Positions 8,217 to 15,728 of a stretch of 15,728 bases of DNA are shown in pieces; position 1 is the first letter of the stretch, and every line of letters starts with the position of its first letter. Origin of the DNA: Tritrichomonas foetus (Eukaryota; Parabasalia; Tritrichomonadida; Tritrichomonadidae); contig MLAK01001443.1 of NCBI GenBank assembly GCA_001839685.1, positions 1-15,728 on the forward strand, in the 5' to 3' direction. A program made the position numbers and the translations under genes. Below the pieces are notes generated by a model. The model was not told where the DNA came from, searched no databases, and was given only the letters and a program-made list of their open reading frames with translations.

Positions 8217-8651
8217 ATCATCCTTTGTATAACGAGCTCCACCGGCTTTCCTAACACGTGATGAAACTTCTTCTTCTGTGAGTTCGTCTAATGTTTCAAC
8301 TTCAATTGAAACATTCTGTTGGCTGAAGACTTTCTCAACATCACCACGGTGAATGTTCATGAGGGCTTTGACAGTCATCTTGAGTCCCTTGGAGATGTAC
8401 TTGATGAAGACAAACTTTGGACGCTTGCTCATTTCATCACCAGCGATAACGCGGAGATATCCGAAACCAATGAAGTCGGGGGTGATATGGGATTTCAATT
8501 CTTCGAGTCCTCCTTCACCTTTAGCGAAGAGACACCACTTCTTGTTGTTGCTTCCTTCTTCGTAAGTAATTAAGAGCCAGTTTGTTTCGTCGGCATCATT
8601 ACGGACGGCTGTGTAAGCTTCGAAGATTTCTGGGGCTGAGCAATCGGACAT
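8214..8651 (-). CDS. Coactosin-like actin-binding protein, copy 2
   Basis: This 145-aa paralogue of the 3402-3836 gene is in inverted orientation. It differs at nine residues and by one extra Asn (GSNNKK against GSNKK, an added AAC codon). The ADF-homology core and the MSKRPKF and KAGGARY motifs are intact, so the function should be the same: binding F-actin. Nucleotide identity is very high, synonymous sites included, except for a short divergent island at about 8302-8339. Outside the coding region only the initiator and a few nearby bases are alike. The stop TAAA overlaps a putative polyadenylation signal. Plus-strand frames inside it are shadows. Confidence 0.95.
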   Translation of the reverse strand: MSDCSAPEIFEAYTAVRNDADETNWLLITYEEGSNNKKWCLFAKGEGGLEELKSHITPDFIGFGYLRVIAGDEMSKRPKFVFIKYISKGLKMTVKALMNIHRGDVEKVFSQQNVSIEVETLDELTEEEVSSRVRKAGGARYTKDD

Positions 8652-8669
8652 CTGTTTTGGATGTTAATA

Positions 8670-8676
8670 AAAGTGA
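8670..8676 (-). promoter_or_regulatory. Initiator-like element of coactosin copy 2
   Basis: TCACTTT on the minus strand has +1 A at 8674, 23 bases before the ATG, exactly as in copy 1. The bases between it and the ATG are only partly conserved between the copies. Confidence 0.65.
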
Positions 8677-8707
8677 ACTGATAATTATTACGTAATGTGA
8701 TATCACT

Positions 8708-9766
8708 TTTCTCATGAGAACTCAGAAAATTACTTTTCTAATTCATTTTCAAACAACTTTCCGATTTAATTTTCTGAGTTCATCTCTTACTCGAAGATAT
8801 AATAGTTATTTCTATGAATTTTATTTTGATGGGTTCGCAAAATATTCACTTTTTCTTGGAAAGCTTCAATCAAAATTGTGAGATATATCGATGATTGGTG
8901 TGTATGAAATTGTCCCTTGACCACATCATCTCATACTTTTTGGATAATCCCTTCAAAGTTTTTGTGGGAGAAGGTATTTTTCTTTGATTTAAAGATGAAA
9001 CGTTTCAGAGGACTTTTCATTTGGGTATACCATTCCTTTTCCTAGTGTTCGTATCTTCCATGAATTTTTCGTTTTAGTTTCTTCTATAATATATAATGTT
9101 TTTGTTTTTAAACTGTTGTTTTTTTTTTTAAAAAAAAATAACAAAATATCATAATCTCTTCAGCACTCCATGATGTACTAGCTCAAAATTTGATGGAAGA
9201 GGAACATTATATGGTTGAAATAAAAATAAAGATTGATGGCAGTAGTTTTAAATTTTGACTTTCTGCTTGAAACATGGATTACAGCTTTTTATACTAGCCA
9301 AAGAAATGATTGGGTGATTAACATATTTCTCTCAGAACATATTATAATGATTGTAGAACTTTACAAGGTGTAAAATTAGAAGGAAAAAACAATACTTTTG
9401 ATAATCCATGTAAAATGTCTAACTCGTCTCAAAATATTTGTGCTAGCTTAGTCAATATGCAGTATTAATGAGTTTTTGAACGTGGTGCATGCAAAACAAA
9501 ATGCTGATAAATTTCTGTTCTCAATTTCAACATGATAAATAAAGATCGACATGCCTTCTTTACATAGATTTAAGATATAAAGTAAGTTACAAGAAATTAA
9601 TAAAAAAGAAATCTAATAAAGAATTAACTCTCCGAATCTAATCTCACCTGAGATTTTTTAATAAGTTTGTTTTGAAATGCCTAGGGCATTATTTCCTTGG
9701 AAATGAAATCACCTTATTTGACAAAGGATCAAAACAGAGATACATTTATTCTTTAAAGAAATCACA
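8708..9766. other. AT-rich intergenic region, no gene seen
   Basis: This region lies between two divergent genes. A T-run followed by an A-run at about 9117-9140 forms a long T/A palindrome. No coding frame, RNA gene or repeat of note was found. Confidence 0.5.
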
Positions 9767-9772
9767 TCATTT
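9767..9772 (+). promoter_or_regulatory. Possible initiator of glucosidase II beta gene
   Basis: TCATTT fits the loose Inr consensus and lies 37 bases before the ATG at 9806. It is a weaker match than the TCACTTT elements elsewhere in the window. Confidence 0.3.
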
Positions 9773-9805
9773 CGACATTTTGTCATCGATTTTTTTCTAT
9801 AGTTT

Positions 9806-11116
9806 ATGAATCTCAAGAATTGTTTTTTGTATAAACCAATCAAAAAGTTTAAAATGATTTTTTCGATAATTTGCGTTTTTAATATCGAGCCGAATGCATT
9901 TAATCCGCTTCTCTTTTCGAAAAACTATCAAAAATATGTAGATTTTGGAAGCAATCAGTTTCGATGCCCGCAGTCCAATAAATTAATTTCTTTGAAAGAA
10001 ATTAACGACGGAATTTGCCAATGTTGTGATGGATCCGATGAGTTCATCAACATAACGTATTGTTTCAATACCTGCCCAACTTCTTTATCAAAGCGTGAAA
10101 CTACAAAATTGAGATCAATCTTTTCCACAGCCATCAAAAATCGAGTCGCTCTTTCATCAAACCGCACAACTCAATACAGAATATTCAAAGAAAGCATTGA
10201 AGCCAAAAGAAGGCAAGTTGACAAAATGAAAAATCAATTGAATAAAGCGAAAGAGGCCTACCAAAAGTCAAAAACTAACTTAAAGGCATGGGTTTATAAA
10301 ACCAACAAAATTCCACTTCCAGATCCTAAAAAAGAAGAAGAAGCAATGCAAGAATATATCAATCGCATCGACCCAAGACAATATCTGACAAAAATTGAAG
10401 AAGATGAGGAAGAAGACGAAGAAGGAGTTGATGCAACACCAAAAATTGATGAACTTGAACTAGAAAGTATCAAAGAACATAGAATTAATAAATGGCTTCA
10501 AAAGAAACATGATGCATATTCTGACCTTCTCCAAAATGCTCTTGAAACATATCGTGCAACAAAATCAAAGCTTGCTGATAAGAATCCAAAAGAATATTCA
10601 AATTGTATTAAAGCCAAAAAGCAGTTGAAAGATATTGAACAGAGCTATACTAATCTTTTGAATGAAATTCAAGAAGGTGATAAAAGATTACGACTTAACT
10701 ATGGACCAGACTACATTTGGTTCACTGAAAAAAGCATTGAAGTAAAGATCAAAGATGAAGATGCTGTAGTCTCATTTGAATTTATGAAACATGCTACTAT
10801 CAGATTCCTCAATCCATCAGATCCATCACTTGAATATAAAGAAATCGGTGAATTCCAGCCACCAGTTACTCGCATGATGCACTATGGACCAAAAACTATC
10901 ACAGACCAATGGAGCGATTATTCATTTTCAATTCGAATGGTATGCTTCCCAGAATTCCGCGTTTTTGATACTAAAGCACCAGTTATGTCACGTGTCATAT
11001 CGACTATCGGCCTCCCCGAGGTGTGCAACACAACATTCAGTGAGGAAGATTTTGATAATTATTTGCATGAAGTTGCTCAATTCAAGAAAGAGATTTTCGA
11101 GAATGGTGAGCTCTAA
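9806..11116 (+). CDS. Glucosidase II beta subunit (PRKCSH-like), decayed MRH domain
   Basis: The product is 436 aa from the first ATG. Met17 (9854) begins a better signal peptide (MIFSIICVFNIEPNA) and may be the true start. Residues about 40-90 match the conserved GII-beta N-terminus, with an LDL-receptor A-like calcium site (ICQCCDGSDE, 70-79, and nearby cysteines at 54, 86 and 90). Residues about 125-290 are coiled coil with an acidic stretch (about 198-206). Residues about 295-407 align with the MRH domain (MMHYG at 357-361, SIRMVC at 375-380, final C407), but four of the six usual cysteines and the Glu-Tyr of the sugar site are missing. Glucosidase II trims glucose from N-glycans in the ER, and the beta subunit retains and assists the catalytic alpha subunit. 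The C-terminus is NGEL, not a standard HDEL. The stop overlaps TAAA. The gene converges on the SHIPPO gene. Confidence 0.87.
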   Translation: MNLKNCFLYKPIKKFKMIFSIICVFNIEPNAFNPLLFSKNYQKYVDFGSNQFRCPQSNKLISLKEINDGICQCCDGSDEFINITYCFNTCPTSLSKRETTKLRSIFSTAIKNRVALSSNRTTQYRIFKESIEAKRRQVDKMKNQLNKAKEAYQKSKTNLKAWVYKTNKIPLPDPKKEEEAMQEYINRIDPRQYLTKIEEDEEEDEEGVDATPKIDELELESIKEHRINKWLQKKHDAYSDLLQNALETYRATKSKLADKNPKEYSNCIKAKKQLKDIEQSYTNLLNEIQEGDKRLRLNYGPDYIWFTEKSIEVKIKDEDAVVSFEFMKHATIRFLNPSDPSLEYKEIGEFQPPVTRMMHYGPKTITDQWSDYSFSIRMVCFPEFRVFDTKAPVMSRVISTIGLPEVCNTTFSEEDFDNYLHEVAQFKKEIFENGEL

Positions 11117-11117
11117 A
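11114..11117 (+). terminator. Stop-overlapping UAAA signal, glucosidase II beta
   Basis: The TAA stop plus the next base form TAAA. Confidence 0.5.
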
Positions 11118-11591
11118 CAAATTTGATAATTAAAGGAGAAATATTTCATATATATTTTTCTATTTCCATTATCCAATTAATCATGATTGCATTTCACGAT
11201 CATCAAAACGCCCAAAAAGAAAAACAATCCCAACAAAACATAGAAAGAATGTAAAAGGAAAAACAATCGTAAAATGGTAAATATAAGAAAATATATACCT
11301 TTTAAAAATCATAAAATTTCCCACGAAAGGTTTATCATTTTTAAATAAGAAACTAAACCACAGATGATTTGAAAATAGTTAAAACGATATCAATCATTTA
11401 AAGGTAAAATATGAAAAAACAACAGAGAAGAAATACTTTTTATAAAATCGCGATAACAAAATAATCACATAAAATTGAAATGGAAATAGAAAGTTCAAAG
11501 AAAAAAGATAAATAAATCAATAAATCGATTCAGCATCAATAAGAAAAATAAAAATAATAGAAATATTCATTATAAAAAAAACATTTTCCGT
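11118..11591. other. Convergent 3' intergenic spacer, A-rich on plus strand
   Basis: This spacer separates the convergent glucosidase II beta and SHIPPO genes. From about 11210 on, the plus strand is clearly richer in A than T (many AAAT and GAAA runs). No coding frame or hairpin terminator was recognised. Confidence 0.5.
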
Positions 11592-12830
11592 CTAATGAAG
11601 TGATGTTTTGGCTCCACGCTGGCCCATTTGGTTTCCTCTTCCATTGTAAGCTGCTGTTTGTGCTCTCGCTCGTTCTCTTGCTCTTTCTCTTGCCTGGCTG
11701 AGTGATCTCTCACCAATTGTCCATTTTGGAAGATTGTTTCCAGATTTAATGTCGTAGTATCCTGGTCCCGGCATTTCTTTTGACTTTGGAAGCCAGTCAT
11801 CTCGAATACTTGGGCCCTTAAATGAGAATGCGGGTTCGCTATGTCTTGTAGGACTTGTCGTGATGTTGTATGTACAAGGTCCAGGAGTTTGACTAGGTTC
11901 TTTCTGTTGGGGTGCTTCCCTTTTACCCAAAAAGTGCTGTCTTCCTTGAATACTTGATTCAGGAACCCAATTTGGACCAGGAATTGAGGAATCAACAACC
12001 CAGTACTCGCGTCCACATCTCTTGTGAATAGTCGTTGGTCTCTGGTCTGGAAACCGTCGAGTATTTTCATACGGAACATCAACAACATCTTCAACTGGTG
12101 GATAAACTTTTGGATGAATTGAACGTCCAATTTGTGATCTACCTTGAAGGCTACGCGGTTGATATGTTCCTGGTCCAGGAATGTCGTTCACATAGCTTCG
12201 TTTGGCCTGTCGAGAAATTGTGAATTTCGGTTGGTCCTCTCCAATGTCCCTTGGATTGTTGTATGCGTATCCAGGATCTTCCCTCTCTTCAACGGCTGGT
12301 GCAGTAATTGGTCGGATGGAATATTTAAGTGAATTCTGATTAATATCACGGGAAACGTTATATGCTGCTGGACCAGGGGAACATGAGGGATCAGAAAGGA
12401 CAATTGGCGGACGAGACCCCATGGGTGGCGGATTGGTCCTGGAGCATTCTCGTGGATCATATGCGCCGGGACCGGGTGTAATCGTCGAGTCTTGGTCTGG
12501 ATAGCGAGATTTGATGGTGTAGGCCTGTTTTCGCTTAAAGTCAGGCTCCGGAACGTAGGATGGGCCAACTGTGATTTTTGGTGGGACTTCAGGGTAGCGA
12601 GGAGCGATCTTACAGTTCTTCGGAAGACGGTCGACGGTATTACGGAGTGGCATGAAATCGACTTTCGAGGTTAGAGTGCCTTGGGCGTTAAAAGTGGATT
12701 TTAATTTCGGCTTGATGGAGTATTTTAACGAGAGGGGTCCACCCATAACTTTATATGGGTCGGAGTTATATGCACCAGGACCTGGGTTTTCGTATTGACT
12801 GGTTGTCGAGCTAAAAAGCTCGAGTGTCAT
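11592..12830 (-). CDS. SHIPPO / STPGR (sperm-tail PG-rich repeat) protein
   Basis: The product is 412 aa, rich in Pro, Gly and Tyr. PGPxxY-type STPGR repeats stand at about residues 16 (PGPGAY), 119 (PGPGAY), 152 (PGPAAY), 218 (PGPGTY), 284 (PGPNWV), 316 (PGPCTY) and 354 (PGPGYY), plus a degenerate DPGYAY at 186. Linkers often end in short strands such as KYSIKP, KYSIRP and KFTISR. The tail at 379-391 is Arg/Ala-rich (QARERARERARAQ). The family (ODF3/CIMAP and relatives) is associated with microtubules and axonemes. In a trichomonad it could sit on the axonemes or the pelta-axostyle, which is inference. The start is the ATG at 12830. The stop is TAG with no TAAA beside it, and no TCACTTT is seen upstream, so its ends differ from those of its neighbours. 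Same-strand frames at 11570-12130 and 12188-12568 are shadows. Confidence 0.9.
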   Translation of the reverse strand: MTLELFSSTTSQYENPGPGAYNSDPYKVMGGPLSLKYSIKPKLKSTFNAQGTLTSKVDFMPLRNTVDRLPKNCKIAPRYPEVPPKITVGPSYVPEPDFKRKQAYTIKSRYPDQDSTITPGPGAYDPRECSRTNPPPMGSRPPIVLSDPSCSPGPAAYNVSRDINQNSLKYSIRPITAPAVEEREDPGYAYNNPRDIGEDQPKFTISRQAKRSYVNDIPGPGTYQPRSLQGRSQIGRSIHPKVYPPVEDVVDVPYENTRRFPDQRPTTIHKRCGREYWVVDSSIPGPNWVPESSIQGRQHFLGKREAPQQKEPSQTPGPCTYNITTSPTRHSEPAFSFKGPSIRDDWLPKSKEMPGPGYYDIKSGNNLPKWTIGERSLSQARERARERARAQTAAYNGRGNQMGQRGAKTSLH

Positions 12831-13072
12831 TAGAAATAACGAGAATACAAATTCACCTTTCTAGCTTTTTTCACCTTAAAAATAATGATTTACCTTCTAT
12901 TCACCTTTCTATTTGATCGTCTCAAAAAAAGTTATATCGTTCTTGTAAAGTACTGAAACATTTTAATATCATTGAGTTTCTATCAACTTTTTTAATATCA
13001 TTGACTCTCCTTTACTAAATTTATAGTTTAGATGTTTCTGATTTTTGTTTTGGAGGTATTCTGATATATGCT

Positions 13073-13126
13073 TTGTTGCAGGGGTTTACAACGTGTAATA
13101 GGGCTTTTCGTTGACACTCTAGGTGC
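13073..13126 (+). repeat. Solo diverged copy of the 7167-7996 element end
   Basis: By hand alignment this matches the left end of that element (as reverse complement) at about 37 of 54 positions. The segments TTTGTTG and CGTGTAATAG are identical, and GGGG is kept. No partner in inverse orientation was found nearby, so it is probably a relic or a solo end. Confidence 0.5.
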
Positions 13127-13226
13127 TTCAAGAGACGTTAGGTATCATTCTGACAATTATATGTATTCAATTTTTTTATTTGATAAATCTCATTGAATTG
13201 CTCTATTAAATTAGTAAACGAGAACC

Positions 13227-13241
13227 TTAAGGGGGTTGTCT
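13227..13241 (+). repeat. Left terminal inverted repeat, TTAA element
   Basis: 15 bases, perfect reverse complement of 13945-13959. Confidence 0.75.
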
Positions 13242-13944
13242 GCCAAATTTATTCTATCGTCACATGAATTAAAAATAAGAAATAAAAGGAAGATAAAAGT
13301 GTACAACCAAACTTTCACCGACAGATCGTTCCCAATTTTGATATCTTCTTATATAGCAGTGGGCAAAATAATTAAACAACACTTCGGAATATCAGTCTCG
13401 GAAGATTTTAAAAATAAAAAAAGAAAAGCTCAAAGAAGAAGAGAAGATACAAAGAAAAAAGACAAAGTAAGAAGAAAAAACAGAACTATCGCAAATAAAT
13501 ATTTAGAAATAAACAATATTTTTATTAGAAAAATTAATCGATTTTTCGAAATTTCTTTTATGTTGTTTTTCTGATACACATCAATTTGAAATGATCTGTT
13601 GTGCTATTATTTCATGGTGTTTAGTGAATTTAATGAATTATGACGAATATTTTTAAAATCGAAATTTTAAACGAAAAATAACTCCATGAGTATTAGGCCA
13701 GATGTTTTGACATCCATACAATCATCAATAATGTCAGAAATACTAAAACGAAATAGAGCCGAAAATTAAGATATATCGATTTGAGGAAATTTGGAAATTT
13801 TATTTTCAGCTGTAAAATTTGGATCGGCTCGGTAAATAAATATATAAAAGCTAGGTTCGTACTGAGTTATTCTGCAAAATATCAGCGCTGAGGTCTTCTC
13901 CGTTATTTGTAGTATAAAGATTTTAAACGCACTTTTTGGCGGTT

Positions 13945-13959
13945 AGACAACCCCCTTAA
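13945..13959 (-). repeat. Right terminal inverted repeat, TTAA element
   Basis: AGACAACCCCCTTAA, the exact partner of the left end. Confidence 0.75.
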
Positions 13960-13961
13960 AA

Positions 13962-14029
13962 GAAACAATCTAGATTAAAGATTCTTAATGAAACAAACTA
14001 GATGCAATTTGAATGAAACAATTTAGATG
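13962..14029 (+). repeat. Three imperfect GAAACAA-TAGAT repeats
   Basis: GAAACAATCTAGAT (13962), GAAACAAACTAGATG (13990) and GAAACAATTTAGATG (14015) recur at 28- and 25-base spacing immediately outside the right end of the TTAA element. The function is unknown. Confidence 0.45.
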
Positions 14030-14669
14030 AAAAAATATCCTAAATCCAACAAATCTCGAGCAACATTAGATCTATTTAAATTAAAGCATATGAGATCATG
14101 AATTTGGCAATATTGTAGGAATAATTTACTTCGTGATCACGGTGTTATTACTAATAATTGGACAATTCTGAACTTAAATAATCATGGCAAATTTTGAATA
14201 CAGTTGATTGTTTTCATTTGATTCATTTTATAATTGAGCTCATTCTGAAATCTGGTGTGATTGAAATAATTTCCTAAGCTTGATCGGGAAAATATCTCTT
14301 TTATTATTAGAGGACAAGATTCGATTAGTTCATTAAAATCATAATGTTAGATTTCCATTATAAAATTATCTAGAATGTGTAATTTGTCTGATGCACTGAA
14401 ACCATATACTTTATGATGTTATTCTGGAAAAGTATTTCCATGCATTTTAGTTTAAGGCTTCGATTTATTTCATAAAACCAAGTAGCATACAGCACGCGAT
14501 TTCGAAAACAAAAAATAAAAATAGCACCATATTTTTTGTTTTCGAAATTTGTGAATAGAAAGAAATTGAAGCTCAAAAAATACATCATAATTTAAGATCA
14601 TATTTTGTCCAAAGTGTTGCCTTTTTGGCAACTTGCATTTTTTATAATTTCTCAATAATAAATATAATC
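14030..14669. other. AT-rich intergenic region, no gene seen
   Basis: This is sequence downstream of the minus-strand gene at 14670. Minus-strand frames at 14370-14655 are AT-driven and have no recognisable domain. Confidence 0.5.
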
Positions 14670-15503
14670 TTAAAAGCCAAATGAAATGAGTGATGATTTT
14701 GGCTTCTTTGTCTGCTGTCCTGGCTTCCCTTTGAGCTGGATGTTTGGCTTGGCTGTAATTGTGAAGTCAATTTTTGCAATCTGTGGTTTTAACGTCGGCG
14801 CTGGCTTATTCAATTTAACACCTTCGATTTTTACTTCCAGTGATTTATCCCATGGCAGCCTTGGTGATGGAAGTTGATCGTTGTCAGCAAATGGAATTAT
14901 TTTCTTCTCATCAATTGTTCTCAATTTACAAAAAGTATCAAAAACAATTGTCTTATATTCACAGCACATTTCAGAAATTGAAGAGCAAAGTGAAATGAAA
15001 ACAATTGGAAAATGAAGAAATACATTGGCTGACATTTCTTGGGTCAAAAGTTCAGCCAAATTGTATGAATCATTTACTATTTCTTTAAGAAGTTCATAGC
15101 AGGCCAAAAAGAGCCATTGTAAAGATTCAAATGATTGCCGCGATATCAAATTTGTGTTTGACAGCTTTGTAATGGCGGTTGTTTCACATACATCTTTTAT
15201 TGTTAACGAAAAAAAACGTTTAATTGTTTGTCGCAACTTCCGAAGAGTTTTCAAATATGGAAAAGATCGAATTTGAAAGCGTGATTGTATGTAAAGTCGG
15301 TCGAATAATTTAAATTCCGAGTGGATTCTTTGGTAAAGGTCGTTTTGGGAAAAATTGACAAGAATTGAACTGAGTGTTTCTAATTCGCTAATATTCGTTC
15401 TTTTTGGCATAGTAACGACTTTGAAATCTGACCTTCCTGGCGTTTGGAACCATCTGTTTAGTGAAAACTGCACGTGTTGTTGTTGGGAATCGATCCAGTC
15501 CAT
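14670..15503 (-). CDS. Unassigned protein, possible NEPRO/DUF4477-like
   Basis: The product is 277 aa from the first in-frame ATG (15503). The frame stays open a further 28 codons upstream, but without an ATG. Residues about 54-100 carry LYQRIHSEF, then a basic stretch (QSRFQIRSFPYLKTLRKLRQ), then a hydrophobic helix. Residues about 124-193 are mostly helical (WLFLACYELLKEIV, then FLHFPIVFISLCSSISEM). This order recalls the N-terminal domain of NEPRO (DUF4477), a nucleolar protein linked to RNase MRP/P, but it is pattern memory and not a search result. The tail (about 225-277) is rich in Lys and Pro and ends KPKSSLISFGF, which would suit RNA or protein binding. No catalytic motif, signal peptide or convincing membrane topology is seen. 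The stop TAA is followed by G, not A. Confidence 0.8.
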   Translation of the reverse strand: MDWIDSQQQHVQFSLNRWFQTPGRSDFKVVTMPKRTNISELETLSSILVNFSQNDLYQRIHSEFKLFDRLYIQSRFQIRSFPYLKTLRKLRQTIKRFFSLTIKDVCETTAITKLSNTNLISRQSFESLQWLFLACYELLKEIVNDSYNLAELLTQEMSANVFLHFPIVFISLCSSISEMCCEYKTIVFDTFCKLRTIDEKKIIPFADNDQLPSPRLPWDKSLEVKIEGVKLNKPAPTLKPQIAKIDFTITAKPNIQLKGKPGQQTKKPKSSLISFGF

Positions 15504-15684
15504 TGGAAGATAATTGAGAGCTTGGTCATTCAATTTGACAAAATTTCCAAGATTCTGAGATCCCACACATAATTTAGGGGCTAATTAGCCAGACCATTTA
15601 TTTTAAGAAAATTTTGCAAACTTGGGAATCCATTAGGCGTTTGGATTTGACAAGCCCTTTTTCCGCCTTTGGAAATTGAGAGAA

Positions 15685-15691
15685 AAAGTGA
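15685..15691 (-). promoter_or_regulatory. Initiator-like element upstream of the 14670-15503 gene
   Basis: TCACTTT on the minus strand has +1 A at 15689. It is about 186 bases before the ATG at 15503 and 56 before an upstream ATG at 15633, which opens an 11-codon frame. Either the 5' leader is long with short upstream frames, or this match is chance. Confidence 0.35.
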
Positions 15692-15728
15692 AGGAAATAA
15701 ACGGTTCATTAAACGGTCATATTTTATT

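Larger units (their letters stand above)
13227..13959. mobile_element. MITE-like element with perfect 15-bp inverted ends including TTAA
   Basis: TTAAGGGGGTTGTCT at 13227-13241 is the exact reverse complement of the sequence at 13945-13959. After a short gap both ends continue with GCC followed by AAA. The outermost TTAA may be a target duplication (as for piggyBac-like elements), or the inner TA may be one (Tc1/mariner style); the sequence alone cannot decide, because TTAA is palindromic. The ~700-bp interior has no transposase. Its longest frame (13236-13574) would need a TTG start and is a lysine-rich AT-driven stretch. It is most likely a non-autonomous DNA transposon. Confidence 0.7.

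Noticed and set aside
11570..12130. A 186-aa same-strand frame overlapping the SHIPPO gene, and another at 12188-12568
   Set aside because: The overlapping frame with PG-rich repeats is clearly the real one; the others have no domain and come from the low AT content of this gene.
13236..13574. A 112-aa lysine-rich frame inside the TTAA element
   Set aside because: It would start with TTG inside the terminal repeat and has low-complexity Lys/Arg/Ile content; no transposase or DNA-binding motif is seen.
15504..15566. N-terminal extension of the 14670-15503 protein starting at GTG (15566)
   Set aside because: A GTG start is not expected in a eukaryotic nuclear gene; the first ATG is at 15503.

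Overview
The window looks like nuclear DNA of a parabasalid protist, most likely a trichomonad (Tritrichomonas or Trichomonas type). Four things point that way. The proteins are eukaryotic: IFT20, coactosin, a SHIPPO-repeat protein and a glucosidase II beta subunit. The large ankyrin protein carries a DUF3447-type middle region, an architecture typical of trichomonads. Five genes have an initiator-like TCACTTT 22 to about 180 bases upstream of the start codon, as in T. vaginalis promoters. Four genes have the stop codon embedded in TAAA, and two more have TAAA within a few bases, matching the T. vaginalis UAAA polyadenylation signal. No introns are needed to read the genes. The species call is inference.

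Layout: (1) 144-2687, minus strand, a large BTB-like/DUF3447/ankyrin protein. (2) 3402-3836, plus strand, coactosin copy 1. (3) 4942-5619, minus strand, a PAP2-fold membrane protein whose catalytic motifs are all degraded; it is divergent from (4) 5787-6179, plus strand, IFT20. A 19-bp minisatellite follows IFT20. (5) About 7167-7996, a MITE-like unit with ~54-bp terminal inverted repeats. (6) 8214-8651, minus strand, coactosin copy 2, an inverted duplicate of copy 1. (7) 9806-11116, plus strand, glucosidase II beta subunit with a decayed MRH lectin domain, convergent with (8) 11592-12830, minus strand, a SHIPPO/STPGR protein. (9) A solo diverged copy of the element-5 end at 13073-13126, then a second element (13227-13959) with perfect 15-bp inverted ends that include TTAA. 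(10) 14670-15503, minus strand, a possible NEPRO/DUF4477-like protein.

About half of the window is coding. The genes do not form one pathway. IFT20 and the SHIPPO protein fit flagellar or microtubule biology, the coactosins fit actin dynamics, and the glucosidase II subunit fits ER glycoprotein quality control. The most notable points are the decayed MRH lectin domain, the probably inactive PAP2 protein sharing a 167-bp divergent promoter region with IFT20, the mosaic divergence between the coactosin copies, paired head-to-head initiator-like motifs, and two short inverted-repeat element families. No clear new multi-gene system was found.
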